Shown: positions 49,148-59,554, counted from the first letter of the stretch. The stretch is 64,000 nt of DNA from Bacteroidota bacterium (GCA_947479455.1 CANJZE010000005.1:62001-126000); one strand, 5' to 3'. Program-made: numbers and translations. Notes: generated from the letters alone by a model not told the origin.

Positions 49148-50737
49148 GTGAATAAAAAGCTCGTCAACATTATCATCATTGCTATTTCCTTAGCCCTCAC
49201 AGGGCTTATTTATATACAATGGAAATGGATTAAACAAAGCTACGCGGTGCGCGAGGAAAAATTCGATCAGGGAGTTTATCTCGCGTTAAGCAATACTGCA
49301 CATCAATTAGAACGCGATGAGGCAGTCAACTATTTCGAAACTTCGGGCTTGAACGATTTTGGCAGAAACATGAACAAGATGTACGACACTGTTCAAACCA
49401 TTAAAACTTATTCACCTAAGTTTACGTTGGTTGATTCCATTGGTCAACATGCCATGAAATTTGGTTTTAGCGATACGAGTGCGGGCTTTGTTTCCAAATT
49501 TATGGGAAGCATTACGTACTTGAAAGAGAAGGCCGAAAAAATGCACGAAATAAGTAGCAATGGCGATATGGCTCGCAACGATTTGAATCGAGAGCGGCAC
49601 ATTATTGAAATGCAATTTTCAAAGTACAATCGTTTGTTTCAGGATTTAGCTATGCAATTTATGCTCGATGATAAATGTCTTAGTAATCGTCTATCAAAAG
49701 ACATGATTGAGAAATTATTGAATGAAGAATTTAAGAAAGAAGGAATTAGCACGCCCTATCATTATGCCGTTTTCGACAATTGGTCAAACGGTATGCTTTT
49801 GGGAAATTTGTCTATTACTAAAGAAGAAGCCCAAACCACAAATTTTTATTCTATACCTCTTTTTCCAAATGACTTGTATGAAAACTCCGGTTTTTTAGTA
49901 GTTAATTTTCCACAGAAACAGAATTATATTTTTCAATCTATGTGGCTTATGCTTTCTGCCACCGGTTCTTTCATTTTTATTATTCTGGCTTCGTTTGGCG
50001 GTTCGTTCTATGTAATCTACCGTCAAAAAAAATTAGACGATTTAAAAACCGATTTTATCAATAATATGACCCACGAGTTCAAAACTCCGGTAGCCACTAT
50101 TTCCATAGCGAGTCAAATGCTTAAAACAGAAAAGGTACAGAATAACAAAGACAAGATTTTAAACTATGCCACCATGATTGAAGAAGAGAACAAACGATTG
50201 AGCGGGCATATTGAAAATGTATTGCAGGTAGCACGTCTTGATCGGGGTGAATTCAGATTAAAACTTGAAGATGTAAACCTTCATACGCTGCTTACTGATA
50301 TTTGTGACTCTCTTGATTTGCGCATTCAAAATGAAAATGGAGAGTTACTTCGAAATTTTACTGCCACTAACCCGAATGTGAAAGGTGATATTTTTCATTT
50401 GACCAACGCATTTTACAACGTTTTTGACAATGCTATTAAATACAAAAAAGAAGATACGTTAAAAATAACGGTGAGTACTAAAAACAATTCGAATGGCGTA
50501 ATTGTAAGTATACAAGACGATGGTATTGGCATTTCAAAAGAGAATCAGAAAAAGGTTTTTGAAAAATTTTATCGTGTGCCTACAGGCAATATTCATAACG
50601 TGAAAGGTTTTGGGTTAGGACTTAGTTACGTGCAAGTAATTATGAGTGCACATGGTGGCGATATACGTGTAGAAAGTGAAACGGGTAAAGGCAGCCGTTT
50701 CGATTTGTTGGTTCCTTTTAGTTCTGTTAATAAATGA
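49148..50737 (+). CDS. Sensor histidine kinase with large periplasmic domain
   Basis: The 529-residue protein has two transmembrane helices (about 6-24 and 272-294) enclosing a ~245-residue periplasmic region that I do not recognise, then a HisKA domain (MTHEFKTPVATI, phosphorylated His309) and a HATPase_c domain with the N box, DDGIGISKENQ and GFGLGLSYVQVIMSAHGG. No HAMP domain is visible. It starts with GTG; no usable later start precedes the first helix. The response-regulator gene follows 73 bases downstream and is surely its partner. The signal sensed is unknown. Confidence 0.92.
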   Translation: MNKKLVNIIIIAISLALTGLIYIQWKWIKQSYAVREEKFDQGVYLALSNTAHQLERDEAVNYFETSGLNDFGRNMNKMYDTVQTIKTYSPKFTLVDSIGQHAMKFGFSDTSAGFVSKFMGSITYLKEKAEKMHEISSNGDMARNDLNRERHIIEMQFSKYNRLFQDLAMQFMLDDKCLSNRLSKDMIEKLLNEEFKKEGISTPYHYAVFDNWSNGMLLGNLSITKEEAQTTNFYSIPLFPNDLYENSGFLVVNFPQKQNYIFQSMWLMLSATGSFIFIILASFGGSFYVIYRQKKLDDLKTDFINNMTHEFKTPVATISIASQMLKTEKVQNNKDKILNYATMIEEENKRLSGHIENVLQVARLDRGEFRLKLEDVNLHTLLTDICDSLDLRIQNENGELLRNFTATNPNVKGDIFHLTNAFYNVFDNAIKYKKEDTLKITVSTKNNSNGVIVSIQDDGIGISKENQKKVFEKFYRVPTGNIHNVKGFGLGLSYVQVIMSAHGGDIRVESETGKGSRFDLLVPFSSVNK

Positions 50738-50767
50738 TAAGCCTGTATCAGTCAACTGAAACATGAA

Positions 50768-50775
50768 TAGTTTTG
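50768..50775 (+). promoter_or_regulatory. Putative internal -7 box before the response regulator
   Basis: TAGTTTTG, exact TAnnTTTG, in the 73-base gap between kinase and regulator genes; it may allow separate expression of the regulator. Confidence 0.35.
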
Positions 50776-50810
50776 TTGTGTTAAACGGGTAACTAAAAAA
50801 AATAAAAGCC

Positions 50811-51503
50811 ATGGCAACCAAAAAGAAAATCCTTTTAGTAGAAGACGATATTAATCTCGGAAGTATTTTGCAAGATGCGCTTGAGGAAAAAAACTACGAG
50901 GTAGTTTTAAAACGGAATGGCGAAGAAGGCTTTCAGGAGTTTAAAATCAACAAATACGACCTGTGTTTGTTGGATGTGATGATGCCTAAGAAAGATGGAT
51001 TTACGCTCGCGAAAGATATTCGCAGAATGAATGCTACCATTCCGCTTATTTTTCTTACCGCAAAAGCAATGAAAGAAGATACCATTGAAGGTTTGAAATT
51101 GGGTGCGGATGACTATATGACAAAACCTTTTAGCGTAGATGAGTTGTGTTTGCGCATGGAAAATATTTTTAAACGCCTTCCTAAAACCGAAGCCAGTACA
51201 CAAAATCAATTTGTGATTGGGAAATTTGATTTTGACAATACGTTCCGTATTCTCAAAATTGGAGCAAAGGAAACCAAACTTACCACCAAGGAATCTGAAT
51301 TATTGAAAATGCTGGCTGTCTATTCGGGCCGTATTTTAGAACGCGAAGTTGCGCTCAACGCAGTTTGGGGGACCGACTCCTATTTTGCCGGAAGAAGCAT
51401 GGATGTTTACATTGCCAAGTTGCGCAAGTATTTGAAAGATGACCCTAACGTTGAAGTGCTCAACATTCACGGCACAGGGTTTAAAATGATATTGAAAAAA
51501 TAA
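50811..51503 (+). CDS. OmpR/PhoB-family response regulator
   Basis: The 230-residue protein has a receiver domain with acidic pocket EDD (residues about 11-13), phosphoacceptor Asp55 in CLLDVMMPKKDG, a Thr in FLTAKA and the Lys in MTKPF, followed by a winged-helix DNA-binding domain (residues about 130-230) ending in YIAKLRKYLKDDPNVEVLNI. It is paired with the kinase immediately upstream. Target genes cannot be read here. Confidence 0.95.
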   Translation: MATKKKILLVEDDINLGSILQDALEEKNYEVVLKRNGEEGFQEFKINKYDLCLLDVMMPKKDGFTLAKDIRRMNATIPLIFLTAKAMKEDTIEGLKLGADDYMTKPFSVDELCLRMENIFKRLPKTEASTQNQFVIGKFDFDNTFRILKIGAKETKLTTKESELLKMLAVYSGRILEREVALNAVWGTDSYFAGRSMDVYIAKLRKYLKDDPNVEVLNIHGTGFKMILKK

Positions 51504-51688
51504 GTTTTCAGCCTCGCCTCTAGCATTCCTTTTTATTCTATCACGCGTTTACATTTACAGAAGTAGACTGAACGAAAATATTTTTTTGGAATCAGTTCAA
51601 TTAAAATGATTGGTGCGCGCATACATTGCGCTCTGCAATCTTAATCTAGCGCGTACCTTTCGTAATTCGTAATTCTTATTTTGCATTT

Positions 51689-54600
51689 ATGCTTCGTATT
51701 TATAAAGCTTCAGCCGGTTCAGGAAAAACGTACACGCTCGTAAAGGAATATTTGCGCCTGGCGCTCAAATCTCCTTTGCAGTTCAGGCATATTCTAGCTA
51801 TTACTTTTACCAATAAAGCGGCTGCCGAAATGAAAACACGAATCATTGAAGCGTTAGAAGGTTTATCGAAAAACGAAATCAAATATCAATTACTCAAAAA
51901 AGAACTTTGCGAGTTAGCAGGCAAGAATGAAAATGAATTGACGAGCGATGCTTCCATCATTCTAAGAAACATGTTACACAACTATGCCGATATTTCTGTA
52001 TGCACCATTGACAGTTTTGTTCATCGCATTGTGCGTTCCTTTGCTTACGATTTGCATTTGCCAATGAACTTTGAAATTGAAATGGATAGCAAAGAACTAT
52101 TGAATGCGGCTATTCAACTATTGCTTGACCGATTAAATGAAACCGACCAACAGGTTACGCAAGCAGTTGTGGAATTTGCAGAATCAAAAATCGAAGACGG
52201 CAAAAGCTGGAACGTTGAAAAAGAAATTTCAAAATTGGGTAAGCAATTATTTGTTGATGATGCACAAGCAAAAATTCAGCAACTCAGTTTTGTTTCGTTT
52301 GATGAATTGCGCGAAGCGCGCAATTCGCTTTATGCTTTCAAAACTTCGTTTGAACAAAAACTATTTGATGAAGGCAAAAAAGCGTTTGACTGCATTGTAA
52401 CGAACGGACTGACAGCAAAAGATTTTCACTATGGCAATACAGGTTTGTTTGGCTTTTTTAAAGCGTATGCGGAAAATGATTTCCCGCCAAAGATTTTAGG
52501 GAACAGTTACGTATTGGCAACCGTTAACGATGATAAATGGAGCAAGACTTCCGCCATCACAGAACCTCAGAAAGCACAACTCAACGTTCACTACAACAAC
52601 ATCGCTCAACTTTGGAACAAGCAAGGCAAGGATTATTTTTTGGCTGATTTACTGCTCAAAAATTTTTACTCTTTCATTCTGCTTACCGATTTAAAGAAAT
52701 TGATGGATGAAGTAAAAGCGGAAAACAATGTTCTGCACATTAGCGATTTTCAACACAAAGTTTTTGAAATTGTAAAAGAGCAGGATGCTCCAATCATTTA
52801 TGAACGCATTGGCGACCGCTATGACAATATTCTGATTGATGAGTTTCAGGATACATCGGTTATTCAATGGAGGAATCTATTGCCATTGATTGAAAATTCG
52901 CAATTTAAAAGTGAAGACAGTTTGGTGGTGGGCGATGGCAAGCAGGCCATTTATCGTTTTCGTGGTGGTGAGGTAGAACAGTTTACGGTATTGCCAAAAG
53001 TTTACGGTAGCGATGGCGATGAGATATTGAAAGGCAGAGAAGTTGCTATCAGCAATTATGGAGCAGGTGTAATTACATTGGAGAATAATTTCAGAAGCAG
53101 AAAGGAAATTGTTGACTTCAACAATTCGCTTTATAAAGAATTGCTTGAACTGCCCGAACTTAAAAACAAAAACATTTATGCCGACTATTTTCAAAAGCAA
53201 GGGCGACAAGATGATGGCGGTTTTGTAAGCATTGAGTTTTTGAAGGAAAATGACGAAGCAAAATTATTACTGAATGACATTCGCGCATTTCGTGTTGAAG
53301 AAATTGTCAACGATGTTTTAAAGCGCGGATACAACTACAAAGATGTAGCGGTGCTTACACGTTCAAACGCGAACGCTAGTTTCATTGCATCGTATCTCGT
53401 TTCCAAAAGAATAAAGGTCGTTTCACCTGAAAGTTTGTTGATTCATCATTCACTAAAGGTGCATTTACTTATGGCCTTGCTTGCTTATCTTAACAGAAAA
53501 GACAATCACATTGCACGTGCTGAAATTTTGCATTTTACTTTCTTGTTGTTGAACAAAGAACTTCATCTCGAAACCATTGATTTAAAAACTTCAGCCATTG
53601 AGTTTGAAAAATACGTTCGTGAAAAAACCGAAATCGAATTCAATTCAACTGAATTAGTGACAGGAAGGCTGAGCGATTTACTTCACCAACTGATACAAAT
53701 TTTTCAGTTAGAAAACGATGACCCATTCGTTCAATTTTTCTTAGATGAAGTCTTGCTCTTTGCTTCGCGTTATGGCAATAGCATTGATGATTTTTTAAAC
53801 TGGTGGGAGAAAGTGAAAGACAAGAAGAGCATCATCTATCCTGAGAGTATGGATGCAGTGCGCATCATGACGATTCACAAATCGAAAGGATTGGAATTCC
53901 CTATTGTGATTCTTGCCGATGCCAGTGAAACACAAAAACGAGGTGAAGATTCTTTTTGGATAGATGTAGAGAAAAACTGGTTGCCTCAACTTCATATCGG
54001 CTTACTGCCGAATACTCAGGATGTTCAAGAAACAGAGTTTGCTTCACTTTATGAAAAAGAAAAGGAAAAAACTTTTCTCGATTTACTGAACCTGCTTTAT
54101 GTAGCCACAACAAGGGCAGAGGACGCGCTATACATTCTTTCGAAAGAAGAAGAGAAGGAACCTGTATCCAACAATTCTGTTACAGCAGTTATCATTTCAT
54201 TTTTAAGAAGTGTTTCGTTGTGGGAAGGTTTCCGCAATTACAATTTTGGTGATAAAGAGTTTGTGAAAATATTTAAGCGTGGTAGCCATTCTTCGCTCGC
54301 ATCGTTCATGAAAGGAAAAACCACTGCAAAAAATTTACTAGCATCTAATATTAAAATAAGAATGCGTGCAGATTTATTGTGGAACGATAAAAGCAAGGAA
54401 AGAATTGATGAAGGCAATTTGTTGCACGAAGCATTGAAGCGAATTCAGAAAACAGGTGATGAAGAAATCGTGATACGCGCTTTATTGGCTGAAGGAGTAA
54501 TTGAAGAAACTGAATTGTCGAAGTTAAGCGAGCAACTCAAAGCAATTCTTCAACATCCTGATATGAAAAAATATTTTGACGGAACAGCAACGGTTTTAAA

Positions 54601-54823
54601 TGAGCGACAAATATTAAAGAAGAATGAAAAAATCAGAATCCCGGACCGAGTGATATTGTTTGAAGATGGGGCTACGGTGCTCGATTACAAAACAGGAAAT
54701 GAACGACCGGAATATCAACCGCAGTTGCGCGATTACGCGCAATGGCTCGAGGAAGCAGGAATAAAAGTGAAAGAGAAAATTTTATTTTATACGCAAACTC
54801 AAAAAGCAGTTACAGTAAAATGA
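51689..54823 (+). CDS. addA: AddA-like helicase-nuclease subunit (UvrD/RecB family)
   Basis: AddA with AddB processes double-strand breaks to load RecA. The 1,044-residue product has the Walker A ASAGSGKT at residues 7-14, helicase motifs ITFTNKAAAEM, ILIDEFQDTS (Asp384-Glu385), VGDGKQAIYRFRGG and TIHKSKGLEFPIVI, and a C-terminal PD-(D/E)XK nuclease whose catalytic part is GATVLDYKTGN (Asp999 and Lys1001). The start gives the expected short N-terminal beta strand before Walker A. It overlaps addB by ATGA, so the subunits are translationally coupled. Confidence 0.92.
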   Translation: MLRIYKASAGSGKTYTLVKEYLRLALKSPLQFRHILAITFTNKAAAEMKTRIIEALEGLSKNEIKYQLLKKELCELAGKNENELTSDASIILRNMLHNYADISVCTIDSFVHRIVRSFAYDLHLPMNFEIEMDSKELLNAAIQLLLDRLNETDQQVTQAVVEFAESKIEDGKSWNVEKEISKLGKQLFVDDAQAKIQQLSFVSFDELREARNSLYAFKTSFEQKLFDEGKKAFDCIVTNGLTAKDFHYGNTGLFGFFKAYAENDFPPKILGNSYVLATVNDDKWSKTSAITEPQKAQLNVHYNNIAQLWNKQGKDYFLADLLLKNFYSFILLTDLKKLMDEVKAENNVLHISDFQHKVFEIVKEQDAPIIYERIGDRYDNILIDEFQDTSVIQWRNLLPLIENSQFKSEDSLVVGDGKQAIYRFRGGEVEQFTVLPKVYGSDGDEILKGREVAISNYGAGVITLENNFRSRKEIVDFNNSLYKELLELPELKNKNIYADYFQKQGRQDDGGFVSIEFLKENDEAKLLLNDIRAFRVEEIVNDVLKRGYNYKDVAVLTRSNANASFIASYLVSKRIKVVSPESLLIHHSLKVHLLMALLAYLNRKDNHIARAEILHFTFLLLNKELHLETIDLKTSAIEFEKYVREKTEIEFNSTELVTGRLSDLLHQLIQIFQLENDDPFVQFFLDEVLLFASRYGNSIDDFLNWWEKVKDKKSIIYPESMDAVRIMTIHKSKGLEFPIVILADASETQKRGEDSFWIDVEKNWLPQLHIGLLPNTQDVQETEFASLYEKEKEKTFLDLLNLLYVATTRAEDALYILSKEEEKEPVSNNSVTAVIISFLRSVSLWEGFRNYNFGDKEFVKIFKRGSHSSLASFMKGKTTAKNLLASNIKIRMRADLLWNDKSKERIDEGNLLHEALKRIQKTGDEEIVIRALLAEGVIEETELSKLSEQLKAILQHPDMKKYFDGTATVLNERQILKKNEKIRIPDRVILFEDGATVLDYKTGNERPEYQPQLRDYAQWLEEAGIKVKEKILFYTQTQKAVTVK

Positions 54824-57630
54824 AAACCTTCATACAACAAACTGCTCAAAAAATTCTGCATGCACATGGTAACAACCTGAGCAATTTGTTGGTGCTTATG
54901 CCCAACCAACGCTCGTGTACCTATTTCAAGAACGCTTTGCAACAACTGGCGGAACAAGCTATTATAACTCCTGAAATTTCGACTCTTCAAAACTGGTTAC
55001 TGAGTAAAAGTAAACTCGCACTAGCTGACAATATTGAACTCATCACTTTACTGTATAACTGCCATCAACAAATTGGCGGCAGTTTAACCCTCGATGAATT
55101 TATAGGGATTGCCAATATCATGCTTAATGATTTTGATGAACTCGATGTGCAGATGTGCGATTCAAAACTCTTCTTCAAAAATTTAGAGATGCTGCAAAGC
55201 ATGAACACCTTTGTTCCAGGTGAAGAGTTAACCGAGTATCAAATCAAGTATCGAAAGTTTTGGGAAGACTTTGGTTTGTTGTATCACGCACTTCGCGAAA
55301 AACTATTGAATGAAAAAAAGGGTTATCGCGGAATGATTCTTCGAAACATGGCAGAAAACGTTTCTGAAATCACTGTTAATAATGCGCACGTTTACTTTAT
55401 TGGTTTCAGCGGGTTGAATAAAACTGACGAAGCGGCTATTGCTTACCTGACACAAAAAACCAAAACTGAAATTTTATGGGATGCCGATAAGTATTATATG
55501 AACGATGAGTTGCAGGAAGCGGGATTGTTTTTTCGCAAGCATAAATCGAAGTTCAGAATTTCGGAAACGGATTTGGTGAACGAAATAGCCGCCCGCGAAA
55601 AGAAGATTCAAATCATAGGTGCTGCAAAAAATATTGGTCAGGTAAAAGTGATGGCAGATATTTTGCAAAATAAATTACAATTAAACAGCGACTCATCGCT
55701 TGATACGGTAATTGTAGTTCCTGATGAGAAATTACTTTCTCCGCTCATTGCTCATCTTCCTTCAAACATTGAAACAGTAAACATTACTATGGGACTAAGC
55801 ATTGCAGGTAGCAATGCTGCCTCTTGGTTCGAAATAATTTTTCGTTTGTATGAGAACACAAATCGTTACCAATCAAAGGATGGTACGCAACGGTTTTACT
55901 ACAAAGACATTTTCGAATTGTTACAGCACAATTTTTTCAGTTTCATTTTCAACAAAAGAAAAGTGGAAGGATTTGTGCAGGAAATGAAATCGCAGAATCG
56001 TATTCTGATTAGGCGAGAAGAAATTTTAAAAGCTTTTGGCAACGAAGTTGATTCAGTTTTCTTTCATGGAACTTCAGCGAATCAATACGCTCAGTTTCTT
56101 TCTTCGAACATCAATACGCTACTGCAAAATTTAATTGCGAAAGCAAAAAAAGGAAATGCCTCGCTGGCTTCTGAAGTTGAAATTACCTTTCGCATTCTCA
56201 ACATACTTACTTCTGCTCAAACTATTTTCTCGAAGGGAAACGAAGTGAGTGTTAAAACTTTCATAGCCATGTTGCGCGAGAACTTTCGTTCGGAGCGTGT
56301 ACCTTTGGAAGGCGAACCGGTGCAGGGCCTCCAGATTATGGGTTTGCAAGAAACGCGCGGTCTCGATTTCAAAAACGTAATTATTCTTTCTGCCAACGAA
56401 GGCATTCTGCCTTCGGGCAAAAACACGAATACGTATATTCCATACGAATTGCGCAGAGAGTTTTTAACCACACATAAAGAGCGCGATGCGAACACCGCGT
56501 ATCTTTTTTATCGTTTGTTCCAAAAAGCAGAAAACGTTTTTCTGCTGTATAATACGGAGCCCGATGAATTAGGCGGAGGGGAAAAAAGCCGTTTCATTCT
56601 TCAATTGCAACGCGAATTGATTTCAGAAAAAATAAAAATCGAAGATTTGATTTTCGCCGTTGACCTGCCCGATGCAGTTGGTGAACAAACTATCAACATT
56701 CAGAAGAATGGGGAAGTGATGAAGACGTTGATGAAGTTGCTTACCGAATCGGGCATGTCACCTTCTGCGCTGAACACTTATATCAATTGCACCTTGCAAT
56801 ATTATTTCCGTTACATAGCGGGCATTCGCGAGCAAGACGATATGGAAGAAAGTCTCGATGCTTCTACCATTGGTTCGGCTGTGCATTATGCGTTGGAAAA
56901 AATCTATGAACAAAAAAAAGGAGCAAAGCTTGATTCGAGGTTTATTGAAACCTATGTAAAAGAACGTGCGCGAATAGAAAGTCTAGTAAAAGAATATTTG
57001 CAAACTCGCTTCGACAACGAATCGTTGAGCAGGGGAAAAAAATTATTGCTGTTTAAAGTTTGTGTAAAACTGACAGAAGAGTTTTTGAAGTTCGAGCAAG
57101 CGAATCTTCTTCAATTAAATGAGGCAAATGTGCAAACTGAAATTGTAATGCTCGAGGAAAAATTACAGGCTTCTATTAGCATCAATGGGAATAAAATTTT
57201 AGTGACAGGAAAGATTGATATAATTGAAAAAGTTGGTGGAGTTATTCAAATAGCCGATTACAAAACATCGAACCGCAACAAGAAAATTCCAGTCCTTGAT
57301 GAAGACACATGGAGTGAACTCATGACCGACCCTAAGCATTCCAAGCCCGTTCAGTTGTTGGTTTATGCATGGCTTTATTATCAGCAGAAACAACAAAGCG
57401 ATTTCGGAATTCGCTCAGGAATTTATTGGCTAAAGAGTGATGACAAGAAACTGGAAACACTCCGCACCGATAAAGCGAATGATTTGCTCGATGTATCAAC
57501 CATGCTCCTCTTCGAAGGGAAACTCAAAGAGATACTCGCAACCCTTATCGATAACACAATTTCATTCGCGAAAACTGAAGCTGTTGAAAGATGCAAGTTC
57601 TGTGAGTTCGCGGGAATATGTATGCGGTAA
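54820..57630 (+). CDS. addB: AddB/RexB-like nuclease subunit with Fe-S cluster motif
   Basis: The 937-residue partner of AddA has an N-terminal inactive helicase-like region (LLVLMPNQRSCTYFKNAL), a mid region, and a C-terminal nuclease with QIADYKTSNR (Asp813 in DYK). Four cysteines lie at 657 (NCTLQYYF), 925, 928 and 934 (CKFCEFAGIC), the pattern that ligates the structural 4Fe-4S cluster in AddB. I chose ATG 54820, which overlaps the addA stop by ATGA; the longer frame from 54742 runs inside addA. The gene is followed by ftsZ after 214 bases. Confidence 0.9.
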   Translation: MKTFIQQTAQKILHAHGNNLSNLLVLMPNQRSCTYFKNALQQLAEQAIITPEISTLQNWLLSKSKLALADNIELITLLYNCHQQIGGSLTLDEFIGIANIMLNDFDELDVQMCDSKLFFKNLEMLQSMNTFVPGEELTEYQIKYRKFWEDFGLLYHALREKLLNEKKGYRGMILRNMAENVSEITVNNAHVYFIGFSGLNKTDEAAIAYLTQKTKTEILWDADKYYMNDELQEAGLFFRKHKSKFRISETDLVNEIAAREKKIQIIGAAKNIGQVKVMADILQNKLQLNSDSSLDTVIVVPDEKLLSPLIAHLPSNIETVNITMGLSIAGSNAASWFEIIFRLYENTNRYQSKDGTQRFYYKDIFELLQHNFFSFIFNKRKVEGFVQEMKSQNRILIRREEILKAFGNEVDSVFFHGTSANQYAQFLSSNINTLLQNLIAKAKKGNASLASEVEITFRILNILTSAQTIFSKGNEVSVKTFIAMLRENFRSERVPLEGEPVQGLQIMGLQETRGLDFKNVIILSANEGILPSGKNTNTYIPYELRREFLTTHKERDANTAYLFYRLFQKAENVFLLYNTEPDELGGGEKSRFILQLQRELISEKIKIEDLIFAVDLPDAVGEQTINIQKNGEVMKTLMKLLTESGMSPSALNTYINCTLQYYFRYIAGIREQDDMEESLDASTIGSAVHYALEKIYEQKKGAKLDSRFIETYVKERARIESLVKEYLQTRFDNESLSRGKKLLLFKVCVKLTEEFLKFEQANLLQLNEANVQTEIVMLEEKLQASISINGNKILVTGKIDIIEKVGGVIQIADYKTSNRNKKIPVLDEDTWSELMTDPKHSKPVQLLVYAWLYYQQKQQSDFGIRSGIYWLKSDDKKLETLRTDKANDLLDVSTMLLFEGKLKEILATLIDNTISFAKTEAVERCKFCEFAGICMR

Positions 57631-57844
57631 CCCTTAATGTAAGCGTGAAGTTCCAATTGCTCTGAGGAGAAAAGCCTTCTGTATCTTTTTTTTTACACAG
57701 CACATTTTACAGTAGATAATTGAAAAGGCAAATGTTTCCACATTAAGCGCGCAGCATGCATGTTCGTGTTGCGAATAAACGCACACACATTATTCACGTT
57801 CAGTTTTTGTTTTTTTAAAACATGCTGAACCTAAAGCAAACAAC

Positions 57845-59461
57845 ATGGAACCACTTTTTCAATTTGACCTACCGAAAGACCAATCTTCTATTATTAAAGT
57901 GTTTGGAGTGGGCGGTGGTGGAAGCAATGCAGTTAATCATATGTATGATCAAGGTATTGTAGGTGTAAATTTTGTGGTGCTTAACACCGATGCACAAGCA
58001 TTAGATATGAGTTTGATTCCAAACAAAATTCAATTAGGACCAAACTCTACACAAGGACTTGGAGCAGGTGCACAACCGAAAGTAGGCGAAATAGCTGCTG
58101 AGGAATCTATTGATGCTATTAAAGATTTGCTTTCAAAAAACACTAAAATGGTTTTTATAACTGCCGGTATGGGTGGTGGAACAGGAACTGGTGCAGCACC
58201 TGTAGTAGCTCGCATTGCCCGCGAAATGGGAGTACTTACTGTAGGAATTGTAACTACTCCGTTTTGGTTTGAGGGTAAGAACCGTTACAACCACGCGCTC
58301 GAAGGAATTGAAAGATTGCGTGAGAATGTTGATACGCTACTCATTATAAACAACGATAAAATACGCGGCATGTATGGTAACCTCAAACGCAGCGAGGCGT
58401 TTGGTCATGCTAATAATATTTTGACTACTGCTGCAAAAGCAATCTCAGAAATAATTACAGTGCCTGGAGAAATAAACGTTGACTTTGCCGATGTGCAAAC
58501 AGTAATGAAGAATGGCGGCTCGGCTATAATGGGTTGTGCTACTGCAGAAGGTGACGAAAGGGCAATGCTTGCTGTTCGTGGAGCTTTGAATTCTCCGTTA
58601 TTAAATGATACTGAAATCCACGGTGCTAAGAAAGTACTAGTGAACATTACTACCGGTAGCCAACAGGTTACGATGGATGAAATTGGTGCTATCATGGAAT
58701 TTGTTCAGGAAGCGGCTGGAAGCACTGATATTATTTTAGGCGCTTGCGATGATCCTTCTTTAGGGGATAAACTTTCTGTAACAGTTATTGCAACAGGTTT
58801 TGAAGTACTTAAAAAGCCGGGTGGTTTCATTGAACAAAAAGTGGTGAAGGTTTATGAATTGACCGACAAAACAGAAGAAAATCTGAACGCTTCTTTTCCT
58901 TTAATGACAAATCAACCGGCTATTAATGTAAGTGTAGAAGAACCAATAGTGGAAGAGCCTGTGGTAAACACACTGGTAACAGAAGAAGAGAGTTACGATT
59001 TATTTGCGCCATCGTTTGTTGAAACGAAAGAAGAAGAAGTAAGTGTAGAGTTTGAAGTAAGTCGCGAAGAGCAGCAACTAAACGAAATTTTAGCAGAAAC
59101 CACAGAACCCATAACACCCAATGAGCCTATTGTAATTGTAGAGAAGAAGGAAGAAGACTTTGTAGTTTATACTAAAACTACCTATGAAAGTACACCAACT
59201 GTTACTACCGAAGCAGATAGAAACCAATTGCTGGAAGATAGAAAGAAAGTATTGGCGGGTTTAAGTTTTCGTTTTGGAAGCAAACAGAATGTGAATGAAT
59301 TAGAAAATGAACCTGCGTATAAAAGAAAAGGTTTAGAAGTAAGTGGGCAAAATGATTTTTCGGCACAAAATGATGCTTCACGTTATAGTGTAAGCACCGA
59401 TGCCTTTGATCGTCCCGAAATAAAAAAGAATAATTCCTATCTACACGATAATGTAGATTGA
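57845..59461 (+). CDS. ftsZ: Cell division GTPase FtsZ
   Basis: FtsZ polymerises at mid-cell to form the division ring. The 538-residue protein has the nucleotide-binding start IKVFGVGGGGSNAVNHM, the tubulin signature GGGTGTG at residues 110-116 (AGMGGGTGTGAAPVVARIA), T7-loop region NVDFADVQTVMKNGG and a long acidic linker (about 345-500), ending in SYLHDNVD, which looks like a conserved C-terminal peptide for membrane tether partners. Usual neighbours (ftsA, ftsQ, murC) are absent: upstream is addAB and downstream a convergent trmD operon. A terminator follows. Confidence 0.96.
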   Translation: MEPLFQFDLPKDQSSIIKVFGVGGGGSNAVNHMYDQGIVGVNFVVLNTDAQALDMSLIPNKIQLGPNSTQGLGAGAQPKVGEIAAEESIDAIKDLLSKNTKMVFITAGMGGGTGTGAAPVVARIAREMGVLTVGIVTTPFWFEGKNRYNHALEGIERLRENVDTLLIINNDKIRGMYGNLKRSEAFGHANNILTTAAKAISEIITVPGEINVDFADVQTVMKNGGSAIMGCATAEGDERAMLAVRGALNSPLLNDTEIHGAKKVLVNITTGSQQVTMDEIGAIMEFVQEAAGSTDIILGACDDPSLGDKLSVTVIATGFEVLKKPGGFIEQKVVKVYELTDKTEENLNASFPLMTNQPAINVSVEEPIVEEPVVNTLVTEEESYDLFAPSFVETKEEEVSVEFEVSREEQQLNEILAETTEPITPNEPIVIVEKKEEDFVVYTKTTYESTPTVTTEADRNQLLEDRKKVLAGLSFRFGSKQNVNELENEPAYKRKGLEVSGQNDFSAQNDASRYSVSTDAFDRPEIKKNNSYLHDNVD

Positions 59462-59498
59462 TCAAGAGTCTCTCCTTTAGTTAGTGTGTCCAAAAATT

Positions 59499-59526
59499 CC
59501 CGAGTCGCTCGACTCGGGTTTTTTTA
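59499..59526 (+). terminator. Intrinsic terminator after ftsZ
   Basis: An 8-bp GC-rich stem (59499-59506 CCCGAGTC with 59511-59518) with a 4-base loop and an eight-T run. Confidence 0.9.
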
Positions 59527-59554
59527 TGCCGTTTAAGCAGTAGAGAAGTTTCGC

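Noticed and set aside
59205-59465. 86-residue minus-strand frame at the end of ftsZ
   Set aside because: Antisense to the FtsZ C-terminal linker; it has no start context or known domain.
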